Shown one piece after another: positions 34,365 to 42,804 of a stretch of DNA of 64,000 nt. The first letter of the stretch is position 1; each line of letters opens with the position of its first letter. The DNA comes from an uncultured Treponema sp. (GTDB lineage: Bacteria; Spirochaetota; Spirochaetia; Treponematales; Treponemataceae). The stretch covers positions 310,001 to 374,000 of the forward strand of contig NZ_CAKVAM010000001.1 in assembly GCF_934725225.1 (NCBI RefSeq). The letters are read 5' to 3'. A program made the translations under genes and the position numbers. A model generated the notes under the pieces. The model was not told the DNA's origin and did not search any database. It was given only the letters and a program-made list of their open reading frames with translations.

Positions 34365-34986
34365 TTTTGCTACCAAGAAGTTCCGGGATTATGTCGTTCA
34401 CGGCTTTTGAAGTTTCAGCGGCAAAGACATCGACTTTCTGAACAAAAAGATTGTAGGCAACAAGGGCGACAATCGCGATTATAAGTCCGAAAATTGTTGT
34501 AATTAAAGCTTCGTAAATTCCGCCTGCGACAAGCTGTGCATTTACATCTGTGGCATCCGCAATCGACTTGAACGCGCCAATCATTCCAGAAACTGTTCCA
34601 AAAAATCCTGTGAGAGGCGCAAGTGAAGAAAGAGCTGTAAGGTAATTGAAGCCGTTTTCCATTCTGCGGATTCTTTCCTGCGCTTCGCTTTCCGCCGCTT
34701 TTTCCATTCTTGACTCTCCGAATTTTGAATTCTGTAAAAGTGCCAGAAGAACTGTTGCGGCTGTTTTTTTCCGGCTGAATGAAGAGAGAAGCTGTTCCGC
34801 TTCATCTTTTTTGTTTTGCCTTAAAAGTTCTTTTACCCGGCTGCTTAAAGACGAAACATTGCAGTCGTGCCAGAAAAGATAAATGCAGCGTTCCAAAACC
34901 AGCGTAAATGTCGCAATGCTGAAAATAAGAAGAACCCACATAAAAGGTCCGCCAAGCTTAAAAAGTTCAACCAAATTGAATGTCAT
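34357..34986 (-). CDS. exbB: ExbB/TolQ proton-channel protein
   Basis: 209 residues with three membrane helices: FMWVLLIFSIATFTLVLERC near the N-terminus, then the conserved pair around LAPLTGFFGTVSGMIGAFKSI and ALITTIFGLIIAIVALVAYN. It forms the pentameric motor with ExbD and drives TonB. First gene of the motor set, 98 bases after the receptor gene; that gap holds a palindromic repeat but no obvious separate promoter. Confidence 0.93.
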   Translation of the reverse strand: MTFNLVELFKLGGPFMWVLLIFSIATFTLVLERCIYLFWHDCNVSSLSSRVKELLRQNKKDEAEQLLSSFSRKKTAATVLLALLQNSKFGESRMEKAAESEAQERIRRMENGFNYLTALSSLAPLTGFFGTVSGMIGAFKSIADATDVNAQLVAGGIYEALITTIFGLIIAIVALVAYNLFVQKVDVFAAETSKAVNDIIPELLGSKND

Positions 34987-35017
34987 AATTTTCTCCTAAA
35001 AAATCAGTTTTTTATCT

Positions 35018-35045
35018 GTCATTCTCGTGCTTGATACGAGAATCT
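35018..35045. repeat. Dispersed GTCATT-hairpin-AATC palindrome
   Basis: ATTCTCGT (35021-35028) and ACGAGAAT (35036-35043) around a GCTTGAT loop. Same layout as copies at 47033, 48115, 48158, 53138, 56376 and 56493, with a different but still complementary stem. Confidence 0.75.
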
Positions 35046-35084
35046 TGTGCAGCAGTCGTTGAATTACAAATCTTGCCATTCAAA

Positions 35085-37430
35085 CTAATAGCTTATTTTA
35101 AGTCCGAGTGAAATCATCGGAATTCCAATGTTGAAGTTTGCGCTTGATGCGCTGTCGTCTTCTTTTCCTGTGCGGCTGTTGAATCCTTTTTCGCCTTTTG
35201 GACTGTAAAGATTCAGGAAAACATCTTCCGCGCCGATGTAGTATTCGAGCGTTGTCCGTGATGATTTTCCGACTTTCTTTTTGTAGCCGAGCCTAAGGTC
35301 AACCGGGCATGAAATCTGTGTGCGCAAACTGTCGCTGTAAAAACTGTTTCTTGTGTAACGCTGAATTACAGTTCCGTCTTCAAGTTTTGCCGGATAGCAG
35401 TAAATGTCGCCGTTGTCTTTTTTCGGAGTTCCTGTGGCGAATGTTCCTTTTACAGTGAATGTCCAGTGCTCCTTGAACTTGAAGTTTGCAACAGCATTCA
35501 GCGTGTGGAATCTGTGGAAGTCAGGATAGTACCACTCGTCAAGCGGATCGCCATAGTTTGTTGTCTGGTCGTCATACATTTTTGTGTACGGATTTTTGAA
35601 TCTTGCCATTACAAATGAGTACGAAAGGTAGCCGTCCCACTTTTCTCCGTTTTTCTTTTCCAGCATAAGGTCGAATCCAGTTGTGAATCCTTTTCCGTCG
35701 AACCTTGCGTCAAGCTTTGTGTCCATTGGATTTGAATCGTCGGCAACAGCAAACATTCGCTTTAAATAATGCTTGTAGTAGCCTTCAAGTTTAAAATTCC
35801 AGTCCTCGTTGAATTTTAAATCTGTTCCTAGAACTGCAAAAATCGCCCGGTTTTGAGACACTTCCGATTCTTTAATTCCCATGTCTTTGCTTGCAACCAT
35901 CAGCTCCATTGGAACAGAAGAAAAAAGTCCGCAGCCTGCGCTAAAAGAAACCTTGTCAAAATGCTCTAGGTAACGCCACGGCGTGTAATGCAGAACTGCC
36001 CTTGGATTGAAAACCGGCTTTGCGTTCAGGCTGAAATCGTTGCTGTAATTTTTTATGTGGAACTCGTCAATTCTAAATCCTGCTTCTCCGCTAAAAAGGC
36101 TTGCGTCTGTTCCGAAATTCCAAAGCGCGAAAGTTGCCGATTTAAAAACATTGTTTCCTTTGTCTCTTATGGAATAGTCAAATTCGTAAAAATCAGGATA
36201 CGGAAAATCTCCCTTGAGCTGCTCGTTCCAGCCATGCGTTTTTTGTGTGGTGTTGCTTCTGCTCCACATTTCTTCTGCGCCGACTGCAATTCTGTTGCTT
36301 GCATTAAGTTCCATTTCGCCTTCGATTTTTCCCTGAAGCTGATGGACAATCATTCGTTCTTTTTGCTTTTCGTTCTGTGTGTTCAGGTAATATTTTTTGC
36401 TCGCCCTTGCCTCGTCGCTTAAAAGAGAACCGTACTGCTCAAGAAAGTCTTCGTTGTATTTGAATTCGCCGTCAACCGTTCCGTTGTATGTCAAATTTTC
36501 AAAAGTCCAGTTGTAGCTTGCAAGTGCCTTGATTTGCGTGTTGTCAGTCGGAATCCACTTTGCGTTCAATGCTGCGAATGCGCTTTGCATGCTGAAATCG
36601 AAATCAGATGTTGTGTGCTCACCGTCGTCAGTGTCGTCTGTTTCAAGTCCAACTCCGTCGCTTCCGTAGAACGCGTTGAAAGTCAAGCTTAGTTTTTCCG
36701 CCGGATTCCAGTAAACTTTTGTGTAAAAGTCGCGGATGTAAGGAACGGTTTTGAGCGCGTCGGTAATTTCATTTGAGCCGCCGAACAATTTGTATGCGCC
36801 GATGTAGCCTTCGATGTAAGTAACTTTTCCGCCTGCAAAAATTCCGAAATTTTTTGTTACTGGAAGCTGAACAAACAAATCTGTCGCAATCGAAGTTATG
36901 TTGAAGTCAAAGTGAATTTCTTCGCTTGGCTGAACGGTTGTAACTTCCATTAGTCCAGAAAGCGCCTGTCCGTAGCGCGCAGAAAAAACTCCGTTGCTCA
37001 TTTTTACGCTGTCTGTCATGTGCGGATTAAAGATTGAATACGCGCCGCCCCAGTGCCACGGATAAAGAATGTAAACTCCGTCAAGAACAGTTTGCATTTC
37101 CCTTGGATAGCCTCCGCGGATTGAAGGCTCGCTGTTCCAGTTTCCGTTGAAAGTTACGCCCGGCATTGTCTGAACGGAACTCATAACGTCCTCAACAAGT
37201 CCGATTTGCGCAGTTGTTTTAATCTGCTCCTTGTCCATTACGACAGAAACTCCGCTGACTGCTTCTTTTGCCGGATCTGCGGTTTGTTCAAGAGTAAGTC
37301 CTTCGCCTTCCATGATGATGTCGTAAAAATTGTCGTCAGACTGAATTGCGTCTTGTGCCGCCTGCGCATGAACAAAAAAACTTGAAGCGAAAAGTCCCAA
37401 TGCGATAAGAAGCTTAAATACATGATTCAT
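35085..37430 (-). CDS. TonB-dependent outer-membrane receptor
   Basis: 781 residues. Signal peptide (MNHVFKLLIALGLFASSFFVHAQ), plug domain (VEDVMSSVQTMPGVTFNGN, SIRGGYPREMQTVLDGVYI, SARYGQALSGLMEV) and a 22-strand-type barrel ending in aromatic Tyr (GLKISY), the usual barrel sorting end. The substrate is not evident; no carboxypeptidase-like N-terminal extension is present. AGGAG precedes the ATG, and a strong promoter lies 45 bases upstream. With exbB-exbD-exbD-tonB immediately downstream on the same strand, receptor and motor appear to be one system. Confidence 0.93.
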   Translation of the reverse strand: MNHVFKLLIALGLFASSFFVHAQAAQDAIQSDDNFYDIIMEGEGLTLEQTADPAKEAVSGVSVVMDKEQIKTTAQIGLVEDVMSSVQTMPGVTFNGNWNSEPSIRGGYPREMQTVLDGVYILYPWHWGGAYSIFNPHMTDSVKMSNGVFSARYGQALSGLMEVTTVQPSEEIHFDFNITSIATDLFVQLPVTKNFGIFAGGKVTYIEGYIGAYKLFGGSNEITDALKTVPYIRDFYTKVYWNPAEKLSLTFNAFYGSDGVGLETDDTDDGEHTTSDFDFSMQSAFAALNAKWIPTDNTQIKALASYNWTFENLTYNGTVDGEFKYNEDFLEQYGSLLSDEARASKKYYLNTQNEKQKERMIVHQLQGKIEGEMELNASNRIAVGAEEMWSRSNTTQKTHGWNEQLKGDFPYPDFYEFDYSIRDKGNNVFKSATFALWNFGTDASLFSGEAGFRIDEFHIKNYSNDFSLNAKPVFNPRAVLHYTPWRYLEHFDKVSFSAGCGLFSSVPMELMVASKDMGIKESEVSQNRAIFAVLGTDLKFNEDWNFKLEGYYKHYLKRMFAVADDSNPMDTKLDARFDGKGFTTGFDLMLEKKNGEKWDGYLSYSFVMARFKNPYTKMYDDQTTNYGDPLDEWYYPDFHRFHTLNAVANFKFKEHWTFTVKGTFATGTPKKDNGDIYCYPAKLEDGTVIQRYTRNSFYSDSLRTQISCPVDLRLGYKKKVGKSSRTTLEYYIGAEDVFLNLYSPKGEKGFNSRTGKEDDSASSANFNIGIPMISLGLKISY

Positions 37431-37474
37431 TTTTCATCTCCTAAAAATATTTAACTTTTGTCTGTCTTTGTCGA

Positions 37475-37502
37475 ATTATATAAAATTTATATCGTTTGTC
37501 AA
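37475..37502 (-). promoter_or_regulatory. Promoter of the TonB receptor
   Basis: Minus strand TTGACA (37497-37502), 16-bp spacer, TATAAT (37475-37480). Both hexamers are consensus. The sequence upstream is extremely AT-rich (37505-37560), possibly an UP element or regulator site. Confidence 0.85.
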
Positions 37503-37780
37503 TATATTGTTAATAATTAATATTAATATATTTTCGTTTTAGAATAAAATATTAATGCTGAACAAAAATTTTAAGCTAAATATACAAATCCTGCGGAAAA
37601 AAGAAAATATTGTTTTGCTTGTGTTGCATTTTTTATGCGGTAAACTGCATAAATTGAAAGGTGAGTTTTTGCGGATGGCAATTTTTCTGCTTACTGAATA
37701 CATTGACAAGCTGATATTTTGCATATAAACTCTACTTTAAAATAACGTATGTTATATTTTATATCTTTTTGTTTGTCAAT
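37503..37780. other. AT-rich divergent intergenic region without a gene
   Basis: Between the TonB receptor promoter and the plus-strand gene at 37824. It holds only A/T-rich direct and inverted short repeats and a second TTTGTCAATATA (near 37770) echoing the one at the receptor -35. No tRNA or conserved RNA seen. Confidence 0.5.
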
Positions 37781-37823
37781 ATAGAATTAAATTTTTTAGG
37801 AAACATTTTACGGAGTTTTATTT

Positions 37824-38585
37824 ATGAAAAAACTTTTTGTGTTTCTGGCTGTGGCTTTTGTTGCGGCAAGCAATTGTTTTGCGAACCTTCAGTTTAGTTT
37901 TGATATTGTTGAAAAGCCGATTAATTATTCAAATCTTGATTTTTCTTCTGTGCGCGGCGAAGATTTGAATGATTATACAGGCTCTGTTGCAAAGCTTTTG
38001 GAATTTGGATTTCAGGCTGGAATTATTTATTTCTTTGATTCGGATATTGGAAAAATGCTTTTTTACACATTGGATGACGATTCCGAAGAAAATCAGCAGG
38101 AAAATCAAACTGGAATTTCAAAATATCAAGGCGGAATTTATTTTGATTTTGAAATGCTGTCTTACGGAAAATCGAAGTTTAAAATAAAGGAAGATGACTC
38201 AACAAAATATGTTCTTGATGATAAAGTTGACGGAAAAGATTTTTCCTTGGCTTTGGGATTTTGCGGCCGTTACAACAAATCTGAAAAGTTATTTTTTGAT
38301 TTAAAAGGCGGATTTTACGGCGGCTATATTTCATTTGAAAGCAATAAAAATTCTTATGATGTGAAATCTTTTGCGGCTGGCCTTGAATTAGGATTTTCTG
38401 CAAACTACAAAGTTTTTAAAACACAAAAATTCACAACGGCGCTTTCTTTAGGCTGCGAAATGAATATTGGTTCTTGCTTTGGAACTTTGCACGAATCTGG
38501 CTACCATGACACAGTATTTGATCTTTTTTCTGAATCCACTGAAATTGGAATAGAAGTTCACGCAGGAGTAAAGTTCATTCTTTAA
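37824..38585 (+). CDS. Secreted, probable outer-membrane beta-barrel protein of unknown function
   Basis: 253 residues. Signal peptide (MKKLFVFLAVAFVAASNCFA), then alternating short beta-rich stretches (FSLALGFCGRYNKSEKLFFDLKGGFYGG in outline), an acidic loop (DDDSEENQQENQTG) and a last strand IEVHAGVKFIL. This fits a small outer-membrane barrel, but no family is recognised. GGAG lies upstream of the ATG. Divergent from the TonB receptor; a bidirectional terminator follows at 38671. Confidence 0.75.
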   Translation: MKKLFVFLAVAFVAASNCFANLQFSFDIVEKPINYSNLDFSSVRGEDLNDYTGSVAKLLEFGFQAGIIYFFDSDIGKMLFYTLDDDSEENQQENQTGISKYQGGIYFDFEMLSYGKSKFKIKEDDSTKYVLDDKVDGKDFSLALGFCGRYNKSEKLFFDLKGGFYGGYISFESNKNSYDVKSFAAGLELGFSANYKVFKTQKFTTALSLGCEMNIGSCFGTLHESGYHDTVFDLFSESTEIGIEVHAGVKFIL

Positions 38586-38670
38586 AAACTGAAATTCTGC
38601 ATGACAATTGCGCGTCGGCGTTCATTACGCTTCAAGTCTTAGAATTTTTGGTAATTACTTTAAAATGAAA

Positions 38671-38700
38671 AAAGGACACTTCATTGAAAAAGTGTCCTTT
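38671..38700. terminator. Two-way terminator between the barrel gene and the tRNA
   Basis: AAAGGACACTT (38671-38681) pairs with AAGTGTCCTTT (38690-38700). T-rich sequence follows on both sides, so it can stop transcription from the plus-strand gene and from the tRNA side. Confidence 0.8.
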
Positions 38701-38870
38701 GCATTTTTTTCTGGGCCATCTAGGACTTGTCTTGCATTCGCCAGCGTCCGTGCTGGCTCATTTCAGACCGGCTTCATTCACTGCCAAGGGCATCCTGCCC
38801 TTTCTTCCTCCCGCAGGTCGGCGTTCATTTCGCTTCAAGTCCTAAAAATTTTTATTGTTCACTTTAAAAT

Positions 38871-38901
38871 TAAAAAGGACACTTCATTGCAAAGTGTCCT
38901 T
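38871..38901 (-). terminator. Terminator of tRNA-Ile2
   Basis: Minus strand: perfect 10-bp stem (38892-38901 with 38875-38884, loop of 7) and a run of T, 12 bases after the tRNA. Confidence 0.85.
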
Positions 38902-38913
38902 GCTATATTTCAG

Positions 38914-38987
<74 letters not shown>

Positions 38988-39048
38988 GAATGTCAAATAT
39001 TATATCTGAAATTTTACATTGGGGTCAATAGCAAATTGTTTTCCGCCG

Positions 39049-41112
39049 CTAGATTTTGAATTTAGACAGAACGCTGTCCATGACCTTTATGCTGTCGTGG
39101 GTTGTCTGCGCCATTTCGGAAATGTTCTGAGCGGAAGTGTTTATTTCCTTTACGCCTTCGGACATTTCGTCCATGCTTCCTGCAACCTGCTGGGCGAGCA
39201 TATCGAGGTTTCCGGCGGCGGTCGCGACATTCTCAACTGCGGCGGACATTTCCTTTGCGGTCTTGAGAACTGTCGAAGTTGTATCATCCACGTCCTGCAG
39301 ATTCGCCAGAACCTGCTTTGAGGACTCATGCTGGCGCGACATCGTTGTATCTACATTCTGAACAAGTGATTCTGTGGAGCTGACTTTTTCAGTTATCTTT
39401 TCAAATTCCTTTACGGAAATCTCGGATGTCTCAACAACCTTCGCAATCACCTGACCGATTGTCTCAAGCTCCTTCTTGATTGAATTTGACTGCGCGGCGG
39501 AATTCTCTGCAAGTTTTCTGATTTCATCCGCAACAACGCTGAATCCCTTTCCGGCTTCTCCCGCGTGAGCTGCTTCAATTGCGGCGTTCATGGCAAGAAG
39601 GTTTGTCTGAGAGGCAATCTGCGAAATAACGGAGTTCGCGTCGGCAAGATTCTTTGACTGTTCCGCCATGTTCTTGATTTCATCCGCCATCTCATTCTGG
39701 CGCGCCTTTCCGGAATCAGTGATTCGGATAAGCTCCTTGTATTCGCCCGCAAGATTCGCGACGGATTCCGACATTTCCGCGATGTCCGCCACCATTTTTT
39801 CGATGAAAGATGACGATTCAGTGATTTTTGCGGACTGATCTTCGATGTTCTTTTCAAGCGACTCAATTCCGCGGCTTGAGCTGTCAAGAATTCCCTGAAC
39901 TTCATCAAGCGTCTTGTTCTGCTTTTCAATCTGATTTTTTACGCTGAGGATGTTCGACATAATCTGCGAGACCGCGCTTGCCGATTCCTGCGAAGTCGAA
40001 GCCAAGCTTGTTCCGATTGACTCAAGCTGGGATTCCGCCGAATTCACGTCCGCAAGAAGGCTTCTCAAAGTTCCGATAAAATGGTTTACGGAATCTATCA
40101 TCTCGCCGATTTCGTTTTCCTTGTTTGTGTCTATTTTTATCGTCAGGTCGGAAGTGCCGGATTCTCCGTTCAGTTTTTTGAATGCCGCGGATGTTCTCCT
40201 CAATGGTTTTGTCACAATCTGCAGGATTATAAACAGGATTATTCCAAGGCTTGCAAGAATCGCAACGATTACAACAGGAAGCGCGAGTTTTATAAGCCGC
40301 GATGAGCTTTTTGCAAGTTCCTTCAGATTTATTCCGAGGTAAAGCATCGCGTTTCCGTCATCGCTGTCAATCGGGCTGAAAACCGTAGCCGAGACGTTTC
40401 CCTTGTAGCGGTCAATCAGCTCAAGGACATGGCGGTTTTCGTAGACTTCGCCGATGATGAAAGGACTTCCCATTTTTCCGCCGGTCTTTGGCTTGCCGTT
40501 CTCGTCAATGTCCGAGCTTTCAACGCAAGTGTCTTCTATAAAAATGTTCATGCTGCATCCGAGCGTGGAGCCGTATTCCGAAATCCAGTCGTGGTCTGAA
40601 ATTTCCTGCTGAATCAAAAGAACGCTTCCGCTTATCGCCGGAAATTTTGCTGCTGCGGTCGCAAGAACCTCGTCATTTTTGAGAGAGACGCACGAATTCA
40701 GTTTTCCGCCCGCGGCTGCCTTTAGCGCCTTTTTTTCGGAGGCAAGCGAAACTGAACTGTTCTTTCCGGATGAAAAAATTGTCTCGCCTGAATTTTTGGC
40801 AAGAATCACGCTGTAAAGTTCCGCCTCTTCCTGAGCTTCCGAAAGCCTCTTAAAAATTTCGTCCTTAGATGAAATGCCGCTCCAGTCAATCTTGTCCTGA
40901 ATCACTGAAAGCTTTTTCTCAAGATTTTCCTTTCGGGAGTCGAACAGAACGTGCATCCTGTCCGAGCTTGCCCTGAGCTCCATTTTTTTCATTCCTGTAA
41001 TTTCGCCCGAAATCATCTTGCGCAGAACCAGCGAAACGCAGAGCGAAACAACAACTGAAAGCACAACAGAAATAACAACAAGCACAGAATAAATCGACTT
41101 CTTCTTTTCCAT
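39049..41112 (-). CDS. Methyl-accepting chemotaxis protein
   Basis: 687 residues. Membrane helix ~7-29, periplasmic cache-like sensor (~35-275), second helix (LALPVVIVAILASLGIILFIILQIV), HAMP (~305-365), and a signalling domain with the hairpin tip NAAIEAAHAGEAGKGFSVVADEIRKLAENSAAQS in outline. The ligand is unknown. Bases and codons are richer in G/C than neighbouring genes. The promoter has a consensus -35 and an inverted repeat. Confidence 0.95.
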   Translation of the reverse strand: MEKKKSIYSVLVVISVVLSVVVSLCVSLVLRKMISGEITGMKKMELRASSDRMHVLFDSRKENLEKKLSVIQDKIDWSGISSKDEIFKRLSEAQEEAELYSVILAKNSGETIFSSGKNSSVSLASEKKALKAAAGGKLNSCVSLKNDEVLATAAAKFPAISGSVLLIQQEISDHDWISEYGSTLGCSMNIFIEDTCVESSDIDENGKPKTGGKMGSPFIIGEVYENRHVLELIDRYKGNVSATVFSPIDSDDGNAMLYLGINLKELAKSSSRLIKLALPVVIVAILASLGIILFIILQIVTKPLRRTSAAFKKLNGESGTSDLTIKIDTNKENEIGEMIDSVNHFIGTLRSLLADVNSAESQLESIGTSLASTSQESASAVSQIMSNILSVKNQIEKQNKTLDEVQGILDSSSRGIESLEKNIEDQSAKITESSSFIEKMVADIAEMSESVANLAGEYKELIRITDSGKARQNEMADEIKNMAEQSKNLADANSVISQIASQTNLLAMNAAIEAAHAGEAGKGFSVVADEIRKLAENSAAQSNSIKKELETIGQVIAKVVETSEISVKEFEKITEKVSSTESLVQNVDTTMSRQHESSKQVLANLQDVDDTTSTVLKTAKEMSAAVENVATAAGNLDMLAQQVAGSMDEMSEGVKEINTSAQNISEMAQTTHDSIKVMDSVLSKFKI

Positions 41113-41137
41113 AAAAACACCTACCGAGAATTTCGTA

Positions 41138-41176
41138 ACCCCTTTTTATATTATTCAGCTAAGGGGTGAATGTCAA
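41138..41176 (-). promoter_or_regulatory. Chemotaxis-receptor promoter with an overlapping inverted repeat
   Basis: Minus strand TTGACA (41171-41176), 17-bp spacer, TAATAT (41148-41153). ACCCCTT (41160-41167 complement) within the spacer and AAGGGGT (41138-41145 complement) after the -10 are complementary over seven bases, a candidate operator. Confidence 0.75.
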
Positions 41177-41222
41177 TTTTTTTTTGCTTAACTAAACTAT
41201 ATTTTATTGATACAATTTTAGC

Positions 41223-42098
41223 ATGAACAATGTAACTACGATTATTCCGACACCTTCAACTTTTAAACGCGTGATTCTCGTTATTGCCGGCGCAGTTATT
41301 TTTTCCATGAATCTGAATTCTTTTGCTTATGCGGCGGAACTTTTTCCAGGCGGATTTGCAGGAATTTCGCTTTTGATTCAGCGCGCATTTTTAAAGTTTT
41401 TCAATGTTCAAATTCCGTATACAGTTTTGTATTTTGCGCTGAATGCCGTGCCGGTTTTTATAAGCTTTAAATATATCGGAAAGAAATTCACGATTTTTTC
41501 TTTGCTGATGATTGCGTTTTCTTCATTTCTTACGGATTTTATTCCTTCGATTCGCATTACAGATGATTTGCTTTTGTGCTCGATTTTCGGCGGAATTTTA
41601 AACGGACTTGCTATAACTTGCTGCCTTTACGCTGATGCCACAAGTGGCGGAACGGACTTTATCGCAATTTATTTTTCTGAAAAAAAAGGCATGGATATGT
41701 GGAACATGATTTTCGGAATGAATATTTGTGTTCTCGTTGTGGCAGGAATTCTTTTTGGCTGGGACAAAGCTCTTTACTCGATTATTTTTCAGTTTAGCTC
41801 GACTCAAATTTTAAATGAGCTTTACCGGCGCTACCAAAAAATCACGCTTTTGATTATTACGGAAAAGCCTGACGAAATGTATCATGTTGTAAAAACTTCA
41901 ACAAACCATGACGCTACAAAATTTATTGGAACCGGCTGCTACAAAAATTCAGAAAAGACAATGCTTTATACGGTTGTTTCCGCAGACGAGCTTGGACTTT
42001 TGGGCCGTGAGCTGAAAAAATGCGATCCTGCCGCTTTTATAAATGTCTTAAAAACAAAAGAAATTTTCGGACGATTTTTTACAAGAAGCAAAGATTAA
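41223..42098 (+). CDS. YitT family membrane protein (DUF161/DUF2179)
   Basis: 291 residues, about five membrane helices in the first 200 residues (AAELFPGGFAGISLLIQR, GLAITCCLYADATSGGTDFIAIYFS are family-typical), followed by a soluble ~85-residue DUF2179 domain (LLIITEKPDEMYHVV). Function not established for the family. It reads divergently from the chemotaxis receptor gene, and its end lies eight bases from the convergent cysteine-cluster gene. Confidence 0.88.
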   Translation: MNNVTTIIPTPSTFKRVILVIAGAVIFSMNLNSFAYAAELFPGGFAGISLLIQRAFLKFFNVQIPYTVLYFALNAVPVFISFKYIGKKFTIFSLLMIAFSSFLTDFIPSIRITDDLLLCSIFGGILNGLAITCCLYADATSGGTDFIAIYFSEKKGMDMWNMIFGMNICVLVVAGILFGWDKALYSIIFQFSSTQILNELYRRYQKITLLIITEKPDEMYHVVKTSTNHDATKFIGTGCYKNSEKTMLYTVVSADELGLLGRELKKCDPAAFINVLKTKEIFGRFFTRSKD

Positions 42099-42106
42099 AA
42101 CGTTTG

Positions 42107-42730
42107 CTAAACATTTCCGCAGCATTTAAGAAGAAAAAATATGTGCTGAATTTTTCTTGGAAGGATTTTCCGCAGAGGCTCGGTGCTTTCGTTTTCGGGG
42201 CTGACTGCCATTGCCTGCGCCATTATGTCGCTCATTGCAGGAGGAAGTTCGCCCAAGATTTTTTTCGCTTCATCTTTTGAATATTGCCTGTGGGAAAGTC
42301 CAAAGGCTGAAAGTTTTTCTTCCGGGTAGAATTTGCATGGCCGCCAGACAACTGAACGGTTTTTACTGTAAAAACTGCTTGCTCCAAAAAGCCTGCAAAT
42401 AAAAGGTCGTCCTCCATAAATGGAACAATGAAAGTCGTTTTCCGCATTGAAAAAAATGCAGGTTTTGCCGGGATTTTCTGCGCTTTCAAGAAGTTTTTCC
42501 GCAACTTGCCTTTGATTTTGTATAAGCCAAAGTGCCATAAAATCGGCTTCGGCTTCTGTTAAGTCCGGCTCAAAGTTGTGGCAGCACATTCCGCATCCAG
42601 AAGGGCAGGTGAATTTTGTTTTTTTGTACCAATCTGACTGCTGTTTTTCAAGTTCGGCGTAAAGTTTTTCTATTTCAGCGGCAATTTTGCCTTCGCAAGT
42701 GTCTTTAAGGTTTTCAAAAACTGATTCCAT
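42107..42730 (-). CDS. YkgJ-like cysteine-cluster protein
   Basis: 207 residues from ATG 42730 (a GTG at 42796 is possible but lacks support). Motif CPSGCGMCCHNFEPDLTEAE near residue 38, then CIFFNAENDFHCSIYGGRPFICRLFG: eight cysteines in the pattern of the CxxCxxCC zinc/iron-binding family UPF0153. Biochemical role unknown. Transcribed after asnB in the same direction, with a strong hairpin between. Confidence 0.8.
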   Translation of the reverse strand: MESVFENLKDTCEGKIAAEIEKLYAELEKQQSDWYKKTKFTCPSGCGMCCHNFEPDLTEAEADFMALWLIQNQRQVAEKLLESAENPGKTCIFFNAENDFHCSIYGGRPFICRLFGASSFYSKNRSVVWRPCKFYPEEKLSAFGLSHRQYSKDEAKKILGELPPAMSDIMAQAMAVSPENESTEPLRKILPRKIQHIFFLLKCCGNV

Positions 42731-42762
42731 AGACTTTGCCCAAATTAAGCTTTTGCAATTTT

Positions 42763-42796
42763 GCGCTGTACGGAAAATGAAAATTCCGTACAGCAC
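42763..42796. terminator. Strong hairpin between asnB and the cysteine-cluster gene
   Basis: Arms 42763-42775 and 42784-42796 pair at 12 of 13 positions. A T run follows on the plus strand; on the minus strand no T run follows, so it may be a processing or partial stop site for asnB. Confidence 0.6.
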
Positions 42797-42804
42797 GTTT
42801 TTAT

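Noticed and set aside
37505..37535. Fur box upstream of the TonB receptor
   Set aside because: The AT-rich palindromic stretch has no convincing match to a Fur or PerR consensus; base composition alone could produce it.
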